DNA of 35,248 nucleotides, from NCBI RefSeq assembly GCF_000701705.1, contig NZ_JNJP01000040.1, forward strand, positions 1-35,248, given 5' to 3'. Positions 7,795 through 15,737 of the stretch are shown here, piece by piece. How positions within the stretch are numbered: position 1 is the stretch's first letter; each line of letters begins with the position of its first letter. The stretch is from Bilophila wadsworthia ATCC 49260 (GTDB lineage: Bacteria; Desulfobacterota; Desulfovibrionia; Desulfovibrionales; Desulfovibrionaceae). The notes below the pieces were generated by a model. That model was not told the origin of the DNA. It made no database searches and was given only the letters and a program-made list of their open reading frames with translations. Both the position numbers and the translations under genes were made by a program.

Positions 7795-8734
7795 TTTTTT
7801 CCTCGAAATTAACGGTTTTACCTATGACATAAAGAGGGCGCCCCTTAACTTCCTCAAAAATATTGGCAAGATACAGGCTCATAACGGCAAGTGTAAGAAA
7901 AATCATGCCACCCATTAACGTAATGGTAAACATAATGCCCGCATAACCGTTTACATCATATTCACCGGAAATCTTGTTATAAAGAATCATGCCGGCAAAC
8001 AGAAACGATGCCAGAAAACTGCAGACAGAAAAAAGAGCGCTGATAAAGAGAGGGCGTGCCGACTGCTGTAACAATATGGAAAAAGCCAGTCTGATTGATT
8101 TTAAAAATGTATAGGAAGAAGATCCTTCAAAACGCTCATCTCCCTCAATGGGAAGATACGCAAGCTCAAAGCCACAGTACTGTATAATGGAACCATAGCA
8201 ACGATGATGTTCCCGCAGTTTTCGATACGCTAAAACTACTCTATGCGTGATAATGGAAAAATTTCCTGTCCCCTTCTCTCCATGGTAAATCCTGTTAGTG
8301 AGTTTACGCATAACGGTATTGAATACATGAGACTCGGCCTTCTTAAGAAAACAGTCCTTCCTGTGTTCACGAATGGCAAAAATGGCTTCCTTACCTGAAC
8401 GTTGCAGTTCTTCTAGCAGCAAGGCAATCTTATGAGGAGGATCCTGTAGATCACAATCCATGACTACCACATATTCACCTTCCGCGTAGTCAAGTCCGGC
8501 GGATATGGCTATATGCTGACCGAAATTACGTGCCAGTTCCATGAATTTTACACGGGGATCCTTTGCAGCTATCTCCGCTATTTTTTCTCCGCTTCCATAG
8601 GGGCAAGCGTCGTTCACCATGATAATCTCAAAATCATCGGTAATCGCTTCAAGGTGTTCCACCAGTCGATGATGGAGTTCCTCAACGATATTGACGGCGT
8701 TATATACAGGAGTGACAACAGAAATATAGGGCAT
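7784..8734 (-). CDS. Polyprenyl-phosphate glycosyltransferase (GtrB/DPM1-like GT2)
   Basis: A GT2 enzyme of 316 residues that would charge undecaprenyl phosphate with one sugar. The N-terminal GT-A domain carries ISVVTPVYNAVNIVEELHHR, MVNDACPYGS, ARNFGQHIAISAGLDYAEGE and VVMDCDLQDPP, the Asp-rich metal site and following DPP of the DPM1/GtrB/ArnC group. Two C-terminal hydrophobic helices (about 228-252 and 262-290) would anchor it in the inner membrane, and a GRPLYVIGKTVNF tail follows, as in the family. Its ATG overlaps the LuxC stop (TGATG). With the flippase and the polytopic protein it forms a gtr-like cassette. The donor could be a common nucleotide sugar or the unusual dTDP-sugar made upstream; the sequence does not decide. 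Confidence 0.88.
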   Translation of the reverse strand: MPYISVVTPVYNAVNIVEELHHRLVEHLEAITDDFEIIMVNDACPYGSGEKIAEIAAKDPRVKFMELARNFGQHIAISAGLDYAEGEYVVVMDCDLQDPPHKIALLLEELQRSGKEAIFAIREHRKDCFLKKAESHVFNTVMRKLTNRIYHGEKGTGNFSIITHRVVLAYRKLREHHRCYGSIIQYCGFELAYLPIEGDERFEGSSSYTFLKSIRLAFSILLQQSARPLFISALFSVCSFLASFLFAGMILYNKISGEYDVNGYAGIMFTITLMGGMIFLTLAVMSLYLANIFEEVKGRPLYVIGKTVNFEEKSVS

Positions 8735-9915
8735 CAGTTCGCCTTCACAATTCTTGAAAGTTCGCGCACAAGATCATGCCCATCCCAGAATACACCAATA
8801 TCCATGGCCTTTCCTACAGGCACGATACGGTCGATGCCACGCAAGCGTGCCGCTACGACGGCCTCACAAAAAGCCTCTTTATCGACACCGAAGCATGTAA
8901 CGGTTTGAAATTTTTCTGTGACAACAGAAAAAAGCTCTTCCCAATTCTTAAGGGAATACTCATAGAAAAAGCCTCCATGCCCGCGATGCTCCATAAGATC
9001 TGAAGTCAAAGTTTTTAGTTCTACACGATAGATGAGATTAGTTTTGCGAGTGGCAGACTTGAGCGCCGGATTGGAGATAGCCTCTTCACACAGCGCAGTG
9101 TACTTATCTACAGCCACGGCGTCCTGAAGGATATATTTTTTCCTAGCATAAGAATCCACGGCATTCCAGAAACGTTCACGCCCTGCTTCATCATCGTGCT
9201 GCCAAAGCAACACTTGAGGAGAAGAACAGGCGTTTTGATCCATGAGAAAGGTGTCATTGTAAAAATTCTCCACCAGTCTTTGAAGCTGAGTATCTTTAGC
9301 TTTCAGCACGGCCTTGCCATCCAGCAAAGCCAGTGAATACCTGTCGGCAAAGGCCACGTCCACGCACCGAGGAGACGCGGGCAGAGCCTTTACCATGGCA
9401 ATGGTATTATCACCGCCCCAGATCATGCGAACATCAGCTCGGGCACAGAAAGCTGCCGTGATTTCATTATTGCGGGGATAGCGTACGAATGCCGTACGCT
9501 TTTCCACCTCAGGATATTTCCTTATGACACGACCAATGATAGTACACAAAGCATCTATCTGCGGAAAGTCTTTGCTGGGCAGCCGCACAATATTTGCATT
9601 ACCCGCCAGTAGAGCAAAAAGATAGGAAAAAGCAAAATTTATCGGAATGTTGGAGGGAGCAATATGAAAACAGACTCCTCGTCCGAGTCGATTAGAAATC
9701 TTGTCGAACTCATGCGCCATCTTTTGAAGGCTGGCCCTGCGTCCCCAGAAGGCCAAAGCCGCAAGATCGGGCATGGCACGCGACGCCGGGGATTTCAGCA
9801 GCTCCGAAGACAATTCCGCAATAAAGGCACAAACGTCGGTATCAAATACGCGCAGCGGCGTATCGACTACGTTTTCACTGCCAAGGGGATAATCAACGCC
9901 GTTCATAAGTATCAC
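8734..9915 (-). CDS. LuxC-family acyl-CoA/acyl-protein reductase
   Basis: A 393-residue member of the LuxC acyl reductase family, which reduces a thioester-bound acyl group to an aldehyde with NADPH. Visible family features are VCFHIAPSNIPINFAFSYLF (about 81-100), AGNANIVRLPSKD (104-116), RMIWGGDNTI (163-172) and the probable catalytic Cys230 in LMDQNACSSPQ. The C-terminal end has EELFSVVTEKFQTVTCFGVD. The GTG at 9915 has GAGAGGA at good spacing and overlaps the LuxE gene by 23 bp; an ATG three codons later (9906) is an alternative. Direct coupling to a LuxE-like synthetase makes a two-enzyme acid-to-aldehyde unit, comparable to the LuxE/LuxC-like RfbN of the Vibrio cholerae O1 O-antigen region. 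The chain length and fate of the aldehyde are unknown. Confidence 0.88.
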   Translation of the reverse strand: MILMNGVDYPLGSENVVDTPLRVFDTDVCAFIAELSSELLKSPASRAMPDLAALAFWGRRASLQKMAHEFDKISNRLGRGVCFHIAPSNIPINFAFSYLFALLAGNANIVRLPSKDFPQIDALCTIIGRVIRKYPEVEKRTAFVRYPRNNEITAAFCARADVRMIWGGDNTIAMVKALPASPRCVDVAFADRYSLALLDGKAVLKAKDTQLQRLVENFYNDTFLMDQNACSSPQVLLWQHDDEAGRERFWNAVDSYARKKYILQDAVAVDKYTALCEEAISNPALKSATRKTNLIYRVELKTLTSDLMEHRGHGGFFYEYSLKNWEELFSVVTEKFQTVTCFGVDKEAFCEAVVAARLRGIDRIVPVGKAMDIGVFWDGHDLVRELSRIVKAN

Positions 9916-10969
9916 TGCATCCTCTCAGCTCCGCACTCCTGATGCGGCCATGGATCTTGAAATATTTTCCGAGCCTGCCGCAGGGGCAGTCATCAACACC
10001 AAGCACTTCTCCCTCATCCTCAGTGAGCAACACATGTCCCGGATAACTCGTAGGCAAAACGGAAAGCAGCTCAATAAGCCCCCGTTCTCCTTGTCCAGCT
10101 ACGGAAAAATCAGAAGAGCGGCGGATAATAACATCAGAGTAGTTGGAACAGTGCATATGTCCATGCTCACATTCCACAAACACCGACCCGAGCTGTTCCG
10201 CCATACCGTAGTAATTATAAACTCTCACATTACCGAGCACGCCCTGCACGCGGCGGTTGAACTCCGGAGCGCCCACGGCCTGATCCTTAAGTTTTTTCCA
10301 GCCTCCTATATGAAAAAGAATCGCATTTTTCATATGGAACTTACGACCGCTATTCTCTAGGGCACGTACCACGAACTGCCATATCATATAGGTATAGCCA
10401 AACATGAGAATGGTATCAGCGGCATGTTTCTCACAAAATTCCGTGACTTTCTCGATGTCGATATCCATATCGGCGTTAAGAGCGTAGGTAATGTTACGTC
10501 CAAAAAGAGAAAAACCGATGATGCCTGCACCACGCGCCGAATACATAGAACGATCCTTCTTGATCATTTCCGTATCCAGTAAAAGTAAGGGCAAACGCTG
10601 CTTACCTATAAAGGAAGAAATTATCTCATTCAACGTTTTGCTCTGACTGCGTACGTTATCGGCATCAAGAAAAATTTTGGACACAGCCTGACCGGATGTA
10701 CCAGAAGATGTGAGGGTCTTCGTCACTTTTTCTTTGGAGACAGAATGCAGTTCATATTTTTTAAAAAGACGAACAGGAAGAAACGGTTGTTGCTCACAGC
10801 TGTGCCGTACCGATACATCAAAACCGAGTACATCAATAATCTTATGATATTCCGGGCAGTGTTCGTAGTGGTGCCGAGTCAGTTTTGAAAGAATCTCAGC
10901 AAGAGCTGCTTCCTTGTCCTCAGCGGCGAGCCCGTATGGAGGAATTTGAAAAAGTTCATTAAGCGTCAT
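9893..10969 (-). CDS. LuxE-family acyl-protein synthetase
   Basis: A 358-residue adenylate-forming enzyme of the LuxE family, which activates a carboxylic acid with ATP and passes the acyl group through a Cys to the LuxC reductase. The phosphate-binding motif TLTSSGTSGQ lies at about 85-94, YYGMAEQLGSVF provides the adenylation motif, and GRIRSAELRGCSDTYE forms the typical LuxE C-terminus. The ATG at 10969 follows GAGGTGAGCC and overlaps the end of the upstream GNAT gene. Length and motifs are complete, so the gene looks functional. In Vibrio luminescence the acid comes from a thioesterase (LuxD); here the metallo-beta-lactamase-fold hydrolase two genes upstream could fill that role, which is inference. 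Confidence 0.9.
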   Translation of the reverse strand: MTLNELFQIPPYGLAAEDKEAALAEILSKLTRHHYEHCPEYHKIIDVLGFDVSVRHSCEQQPFLPVRLFKKYELHSVSKEKVTKTLTSSGTSGQAVSKIFLDADNVRSQSKTLNEIISSFIGKQRLPLLLLDTEMIKKDRSMYSARGAGIIGFSLFGRNITYALNADMDIDIEKVTEFCEKHAADTILMFGYTYMIWQFVVRALENSGRKFHMKNAILFHIGGWKKLKDQAVGAPEFNRRVQGVLGNVRVYNYYGMAEQLGSVFVECEHGHMHCSNYSDVIIRRSSDFSVAGQGERGLIELLSVLPTSYPGHVLLTEDEGEVLGVDDCPCGRLGKYFKIHGRIRSAELRGCSDTYERR

Positions 10970-11624
10970 GGCTCACCTCTTTTAAAAAAATATCAATGGG
11001 TTCAGAAAATATAGCTCCGAATGCCGCATACAGATTCATCACAGCTGTATTTTGTGAACTGATTCGCCCCTCCAGTCGTCTGAACCCACGTTCTGCTGTT
11101 ACCTGGCAGGCTCTGGCGTACAATGACATGGCGGCCCCAGCCATGCGGTACTTCTCCTCCACTGCTGCCAGATGGACAAACAGCGATTCCTCAGAATTTC
11201 TGACAAGAGCAAGAAAACCTACAATTTTTTCACGGAAAAAACAGGCCAGAACATCGTCCAGAGAATCCACCCATTCCTTCAAAACCATGGAAGCAACGGC
11301 GTCATCACACGTAGGAAGTACATGAAATCTGCGATCGTAAGGAAAAGATGCACAGGCAATACGCAGCAAATCCTTTTTGTGACTGTCTATTTTCTCCACC
11401 GGAAGGCGTACGGCTTTTGTAAGATCCACCGGACAGCGGGCCAGGCTTATGGAAACCTTCAGAGTACGGTCTGCCCAGAAAAAGCCTCTCTCCTGCATGT
11501 TCAGTTCGCTTGCTGACGAAGCCGGAAGCATGACACGAACATGCGTCGCCCCAGAAATATTCCACTCGGCAGGTTGTGAGGCCTCAATATCGGCGAGACG
11601 GACAGCTCCGTAAACTTTAATCAT
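10959..11624 (-). CDS. GNAT-family N-acyltransferase, second copy in array
   Basis: About 221 residues from the ATG at 11624, which overlaps the stop of the AMP ligase (ATGATTAA). An upstream in-frame start at 11732 lies inside the ligase and would add 36 basic, unlikely residues. The C-terminal half reads as a GNAT fold: VLACFFREKIVGFLALV, then FVHLAAVEEKYRMAGAAMSLY as the acetyl-CoA pantetheine region, and SSQNTAVMNLYAAFGAIF as the last motif. The N-terminal half resembles the WecD type that acylates the 4-amino group of dTDP-Fuc4N. Its place between an AMP ligase and LuxE suggests an acyl donor made by this module rather than plain acetyl-CoA; this is inference. It differs clearly from the other GNAT at 19707-20456. 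Confidence 0.7.
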   Translation of the reverse strand: MIKVYGAVRLADIEASQPAEWNISGATHVRVMLPASSASELNMQERGFFWADRTLKVSISLARCPVDLTKAVRLPVEKIDSHKKDLLRIACASFPYDRRFHVLPTCDDAVASMVLKEWVDSLDDVLACFFREKIVGFLALVRNSEESLFVHLAAVEEKYRMAGAAMSLYARACQVTAERGFRRLEGRISSQNTAVMNLYAAFGAIFSEPIDIFLKEVSHDA

Positions 11625-13020
11625 AGAACGGTTCCAGTGCTGCATACTGTGTTTTTCCGGCCTCATTCTTGGGGATCTCCTCCAAGTAATTAACATGAAA
11701 AGCCGTAGGATTAAGACGGGTCTTCTCAACAAGAAAACGCTTCACTTCAGCAACAGCCGACGCCTCGGTAATAAAGACCTGCATAGCATCGTCCTTGCCT
11801 GCACAGGCACATTCAAAGTCGAAATGACTCTTGAGCAAACGTTCGGTCTCATCAAGACCGACACGATTGCCGAAAATTTTAAGAAAGCGTTTTTTTCGTC
11901 CAACAATATAAAAGAATCCGTCTTTATCGAATTTTGCCATGTCTCCCGTGAGAAGAATACCGCCGCGTTCATCACCTTTGGTAAGATCCTCACAGCACTC
12001 GGCATAGCCCATAGTGACATTACGACCTTCATAAAGCAGTTCTCCAACGATATTGGGGGTCGTGATATCCTGTCCTTTCTCATCCAGAAGACGGAATTTG
12101 CCCCCGGGAATGGCAATCCCCATGGCTCCACATTTTTCCAGAGCCTTATCCGCAGGTAGCCATGCCATACGGGCCGTTGCTTCCGACTGACCGTACATCA
12201 CGATAAAACGCTTGCGCTCACGCTGGGCATACTCTGCAAACTTTTTGTGCAGCTCCGGCAGAAGTTTGCCTCCAGCCTGTGTCATGGTACGCAAAGAAGG
12301 AAGTTTACGCATGAAAAAACGTAGTTTGTCCAACATCTCATAGGTGTAGGGAACGCCTCCAAAAGAGGTGGCCTTCTGCTCGTTGAATAACGTCCAAAAC
12401 TCGCGCTGAATCACGGTAAACGGCGACAAAATGATCGTCGCCCCCACACGCAGATGCGTATTAATGATAGACAACCCATAAGTATAATTCATTGGTAAAG
12501 TAGTAATAGACCGTTCTGTTTCATTCAGCTCCAGATACTCCACAATAGATGTCGTATTGGCTTCAATATTATCATAGCTCTGTCGTACAAGCTTCGGCGA
12601 ACCGGTTGACCCTGAAGTCGTAAGCAAGAGTGCAAGGTCATCATGTAGAGTAAACGCATGTGTATTATTCCGCTTAATAAGCACATATTCACGAGCTTCG
12701 TAGATAATACGTCCTTCAAATGAGTCAGCCTGTACACGAGGAAGCCATAAGTAGTTGGGATGATAGGTATCAAGAAAACCGTTCAGCAATGAGCGATCGA
12801 TATGTTCATCCAGCATGAGAGGAACAATCCTGTGATTCAGGAAGGTCACATACCCAAGAACCGACCCCATACTGTTCGAACAAAGCGAAAAAACCAGGCA
12901 ACGTCCGTCGATATGCTCCGCCAATCCCTCGGACTCCCTATAGAGCTGGGCATAAGTACAGATCTCGTCCTTTTCATTAACGAGTGCCGTATGACTATCA
13001 AACTCCAACAAATTCCACAT
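11617..13020 (-). CDS. AMP-dependent acyl-adenylate ligase (ANL superfamily)
   Basis: An ANL-superfamily acid ligase of about 467 residues. It has the phosphate loop TTSGSTGSPKL (about 134-144), MNYTYGLSIINTHL, MYGQSEATARMAWL, the LLTGDMAKFDKDGFFYIVGR hinge region and a C-terminal IPKNEAGKTQY carrying the catalytic Lys. I take the ATG at 13020 as start because GGAG lies 7 bp before it; an earlier ATG at 13032 has no such site. The gene starts inside the upstream hydrolase gene. The enzyme would adenylate a carboxylic acid and load it on CoA or on the neighbouring ACP (13723-13959). In V. cholerae O1 an AMP ligase (RfbL) and ACP (RfbK) accompany the acyl reductase RfbN in a proposed tetronate pathway, which is the closest described parallel I know. 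Confidence 0.87.
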   Translation of the reverse strand: MWNLLEFDSHTALVNEKDEICTYAQLYRESEGLAEHIDGRCLVFSLCSNSMGSVLGYVTFLNHRIVPLMLDEHIDRSLLNGFLDTYHPNYLWLPRVQADSFEGRIIYEAREYVLIKRNNTHAFTLHDDLALLLTTSGSTGSPKLVRQSYDNIEANTTSIVEYLELNETERSITTLPMNYTYGLSIINTHLRVGATIILSPFTVIQREFWTLFNEQKATSFGGVPYTYEMLDKLRFFMRKLPSLRTMTQAGGKLLPELHKKFAEYAQRERKRFIVMYGQSEATARMAWLPADKALEKCGAMGIAIPGGKFRLLDEKGQDITTPNIVGELLYEGRNVTMGYAECCEDLTKGDERGGILLTGDMAKFDKDGFFYIVGRKKRFLKIFGNRVGLDETERLLKSHFDFECACAGKDDAMQVFITEASAVAEVKRFLVEKTRLNPTAFHVNYLEEIPKNEAGKTQYAALEPFYD

Positions 13021-13711
13021 GTACAGCTCCATGATAAACGTCGGCCATACGGAACTCTGGACCGTGACCGGGCAAAACGAACATGTCTCTGGGCAGAGAC
13101 TTCAAAAAAGGTAGCGTAATATTTTTGTACTGCTTGGTACTGCCGCCGGGCAGCCGCGTGATAGTTGGCGTATTCAGAAGAAGAGAATCCCCGGTGAACA
13201 CCGTTGTATCGTTCCAAATTATGCAGCAGCTGCCAGCAGTATGCCCCGGCGTACTCACGAAAAAAAATCGTTCCTGTCCCCATTTCAGCTCAAATTTGGT
13301 ACTGAAAGTTACATCAGGAATATAGACATGCGCTTCATAATACTGACGAAAATGCTCTGCAGTATTCGTCCCGTTTCGCATGTCCTGCACTGCCAGCATA
13401 GCCACTATGAGAGCCGGATGATTATTGTTCAGATCGGCTATAGCACAACCACATGCCTCTTGGCATATTAGCTCCGTTTTCCATTCACGTTGAAGACTGT
13501 AAATGCCGCAGGTATGATCGGGATGCTCATGCGTAAGCAGTACTGTGCATTCCGAAACCCCTGCTTTCCGCAGGAAAGCAAGGGCTTCGGATGCGGGATG
13601 CGGGTCGATGACAAGAAAGCGCGTTCCATCAAGAAAGATATACATATTCGTACGCACATCTTCCGAGACAAAGCGGAGAAGAAAGCGTGAACCTATCGTC
13701 AACCTTTCCAT
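12998..13711 (-). CDS. Metallo-beta-lactamase-fold hydrolase
   Basis: A 237-residue zinc-dependent hydrolase with the complete metal set: THEHPDH at 60-66 (HxHxDH), STPGHTAGSC for the third His, FTGDSLL for the bridging Asp and LPGHGPEF for the last His. The first half, YIFLDGTRFLVIDPHP, is the usual N-terminal strand pair. I choose the ATG at 13711 with GAGG nine bases upstream, not the TTG at 13726. It lies between an ACP gene (overlap or near-contact) and the AMP ligase. Family members include glyoxalase II-like thioesterases and hydrolases acting on acyl-ACP in polyketide pathways, so release of an acyl chain from the ACP is the most economical role here. Lactonase or other ester hydrolase activity cannot be excluded. 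Confidence 0.85.
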   Translation of the reverse strand: MERLTIGSRFLLRFVSEDVRTNMYIFLDGTRFLVIDPHPASEALAFLRKAGVSECTVLLTHEHPDHTCGIYSLQREWKTELICQEACGCAIADLNNNHPALIVAMLAVQDMRNGTNTAEHFRQYYEAHVYIPDVTFSTKFELKWGQERFFFVSTPGHTAGSCCIIWNDTTVFTGDSLLLNTPTITRLPGGSTKQYKNITLPFLKSLPRDMFVLPGHGPEFRMADVYHGAVHVEFVGV

Positions 13712-13722
13712 CCCGCAATGCC

Positions 13723-13959
13723 TCAAAACGTGATACCGTACTTACCAAGTAGTTCCTTGCCTTTGGCAAAAGAACTCAGATCCACAATATCATCAGGTTC
13801 GAGCATGATGTCGAAGGTTTCTTCCAGAGCGGCAACAAGTCCCATATGCCCCACGGAGTCCCAGGCAGGGATAGCCTGAAATTCAAGACCACGGGCAGTT
13901 TCCGCGTCAATATCAAAAGCCTGCATAAAGGCTTCCGTGTATTTCTCTTCGTTAGTCAT
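13723..13959 (-). CDS. Acyl carrier protein, second copy
   Basis: A 78-residue ACP. The phosphopantetheine site is Ser35 in AIPAWDSVGHMGLVAALEE, and the following FDIMLEPDDIVDLSS matches helix III of the fold. The ATG at 13959 has AAGGAG upstream, positioned inside the end of the transketolase gene; a TTG one codon earlier is less likely. The gene is tightly packed between the transketolase C-terminal subunit and the metallo-beta-lactamase-fold hydrolase. It would carry the acyl chain during synthesis or modification. It is only distantly similar to the other ACP of the array (18353-18571), so the two may serve different steps. Confidence 0.9.
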   Translation of the reverse strand: MTNEEKYTEAFMQAFDIDAETARGLEFQAIPAWDSVGHMGLVAALEETFDIMLEPDDIVDLSSFAKGKELLGKYGITF

Positions 13960-14933
13960 CAAAACAACTCCTTATAAGTTTCTAAAATCTTTCCGGCGAC
14001 TTTATCCGGAGTAAGACCACATGAATCAAGCAGGCTTACATAGTCTCCAGCATGGGGATAAACATCGGGCGCACCTATGATGAGGTGCGGAGGATGTATG
14101 GTCTTCAGGGCCAGTTTTTCAGCAACAGCACTGCCCAGACCGCCGATGATAGAGTGCTCTTCCACCGTCACCAGCAATTTTCTTTTGCAGGCTGCTTCCA
14201 CCGCCGTTATATCCAGCGGCTTGATGGTATGCATATCGAGAACCGAAGCCGAAATGCCCATAGCTTCAAGGTGTTCGGCTGCCTTTAAGGCACAATGAAC
14301 CATGCTGCCCGTGGCAATGATGGCGACATCGTCACCTTGACGAAGCTCTATGGCCTTACCGATCTCGAAGTCGAAATCTTCCTTATAAACAATGGGATTG
14401 TTCATGCTACCCGTGAGACGAAGGTAAACCGGAGCGTCAATTCCGGCTGCCGCAATTGTAGCCTTCACCGTAGCCGTGCAGTCCGCCGGGGAAAGAATAA
14501 CCACGTTGGGCAGAGCGCGCATGATAGCAAGATCTTCCAGACTCATATGGGTTGGACCGAGTACCCCAACAGAAAAGCCTGCTGTAAGCCCCACGAGTTT
14601 TATAGGCAGGCCCATATACCCCATATTTACCTTCACCTGATCGGCACTGCGCATGGAAGCAAACGTCGCATAGGTCGTAGCAAAGGGAACGAATCCCTCC
14701 CTGGCGAAACCAGCCGCAATGCCGACCATGTTCTGTTCAGCAATACCTACGTTGTATAGTCTGTCAGGATACTGCCCCTTAAAACGTTCCAGACCGGAAA
14801 ACGAACAGAGATCAGCGGTAAGAATAACCGTGCGGGGCTCCACTTCAGGTAGTACCAGCGCAGCCTGTCCAAACGCGCCGCAGGAACCGAGACGAGACCA
14901 AATTCTGATGTTCATCGAAGTAAAATCGATCAT
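13959..14933 (-). CDS. Transketolase C-terminal subunit
   Basis: A 324-residue protein matching the pyrimidine-binding and C-terminal domains of transketolase. The catalytic Glu66 sits in RLYNVGIAEQNMVGIAAGFA, followed by REGFVPFATTYATFASMRSADQVK. The transketolase-type GPTHMSLEDLAIMRALPNV and LDMHTIKPLD / VTVEEHSIIGGLGSAVAE segments follow. Its ATG overlaps the stop of the N-terminal subunit by 4 bp (ATGA), so the two chains are made together and should form one TPP enzyme. Split transketolases are known in many bacteria and archaea, so the split itself is not damage. Inside a glycan island it probably transfers a two-carbon ketol unit to an aldehyde made by the neighbouring genes rather than serving the pentose phosphate pathway. 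Confidence 0.9.
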   Translation of the reverse strand: MIDFTSMNIRIWSRLGSCGAFGQAALVLPEVEPRTVILTADLCSFSGLERFKGQYPDRLYNVGIAEQNMVGIAAGFAREGFVPFATTYATFASMRSADQVKVNMGYMGLPIKLVGLTAGFSVGVLGPTHMSLEDLAIMRALPNVVILSPADCTATVKATIAAAGIDAPVYLRLTGSMNNPIVYKEDFDFEIGKAIELRQGDDVAIIATGSMVHCALKAAEHLEAMGISASVLDMHTIKPLDITAVEAACKRKLLVTVEEHSIIGGLGSAVAEKLALKTIHPPHLIIGAPDVYPHAGDYVSLLDSCGLTPDKVAGKILETYKELF

Positions 14934-15727
14934 TCGACCGCCTCCACTTCTGCCATTCCCTGCTCATACAACCGCTGTGTGACAATTCCGTTGTGCCACT
15001 GAGGCATGTTCTCCATAAAAGAAAAGCCCTTACCTTTTACCGTCTCAGCGATCACAGCCAAAGGTTTTTCCGTATGCATACGGAATGCCTCCTTCAGGGC
15101 TTGCACATCATGTCCGTCAACGGTAACAACATCCCATCCGAACGCCTTCCATTTGGCCGAAAAATCAGTCAGAGCTAGCACTTCCTCTGTATTTCCGTCA
15201 TACTGAAGGCGATTTCTGTCGATAACGGCAACAATATTGGCAAGTCTATAGTGAGAGGCTGTCATGGCAGCTTCCCAAACCGAACCTTCGTCACACTCAC
15301 CATCGCCGAGAATAACGAAGACACGTGAACTTTCATTACCTTTTTTATACAGAGCCAGCGCAACGCCGACCCCTTGGGAAAGCCCCTGCCCCAGACTGCC
15401 ACTCGCAAAGTCGATTCCCAGACCAGGGTTCACGGAGGGATGAGCACTGACGTAAGAGCCGTTGGCCTTATAGGTAAGAAGCTCATCTTCCGAGAGCAGA
15501 CCTACCTGCTTCAAGGCCGCATACTGTGCCATCACTCCATGCCCCTTGCTTAGAATAAGGCGGTCACGATATTCAGCCTGAGGGGCATCAGGAGCAAAAG
15601 ACATGGTACCCCCATAGAGTGCCGCCATAATCTCAACCAGAGAAAGCGAACCGCCCATATGAGCACCCTGAGATTTAGCCGCAAGGGCCATCTTCAGGAG
15701 ATCTTTACGCATTTCCTTCGTATCCAT
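14930..15727 (-). CDS. Transketolase N-terminal subunit
   Basis: A 265-residue TPP-binding subunit. Visible motifs are AAKSQGAHMGGSLSLVEIMA, the SKGHG loop (60-64), GSLGQGLSQGVGVALA and the TPP/Mg site GDGECDEG starting at 141 and ending with N172 in VIDRNRLQYDG. Together these match the first third of a full transketolase. The protein ends where the C-terminal subunit begins, overlapping it by 4 bp. The ATG at 15727 lies 10 bp after the SDR stop. With its partner it forms a complete transketolase-like enzyme. Donor and acceptor are not determinable from sequence; a role with the LuxC aldehyde product is inferred from context. Confidence 0.9.
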   Translation of the reverse strand: MDTKEMRKDLLKMALAAKSQGAHMGGSLSLVEIMAALYGGTMSFAPDAPQAEYRDRLILSKGHGVMAQYAALKQVGLLSEDELLTYKANGSYVSAHPSVNPGLGIDFASGSLGQGLSQGVGVALALYKKGNESSRVFVILGDGECDEGSVWEAAMTASHYRLANIVAVIDRNRLQYDGNTEEVLALTDFSAKWKAFGWDVVTVDGHDVQALKEAFRMHTEKPLAVIAETVKGKGFSFMENMPQWHNGIVTQRLYEQGMAEVEAVE

Positions 15728-15737
15728 CGATTTCCCC

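Noticed and set aside
13959..15727. Transketolase split as a frameshift mutation
   Set aside because: The ATGA overlap, separate start with upstream purines and complete domain boundaries fit a natural two-subunit transketolase.
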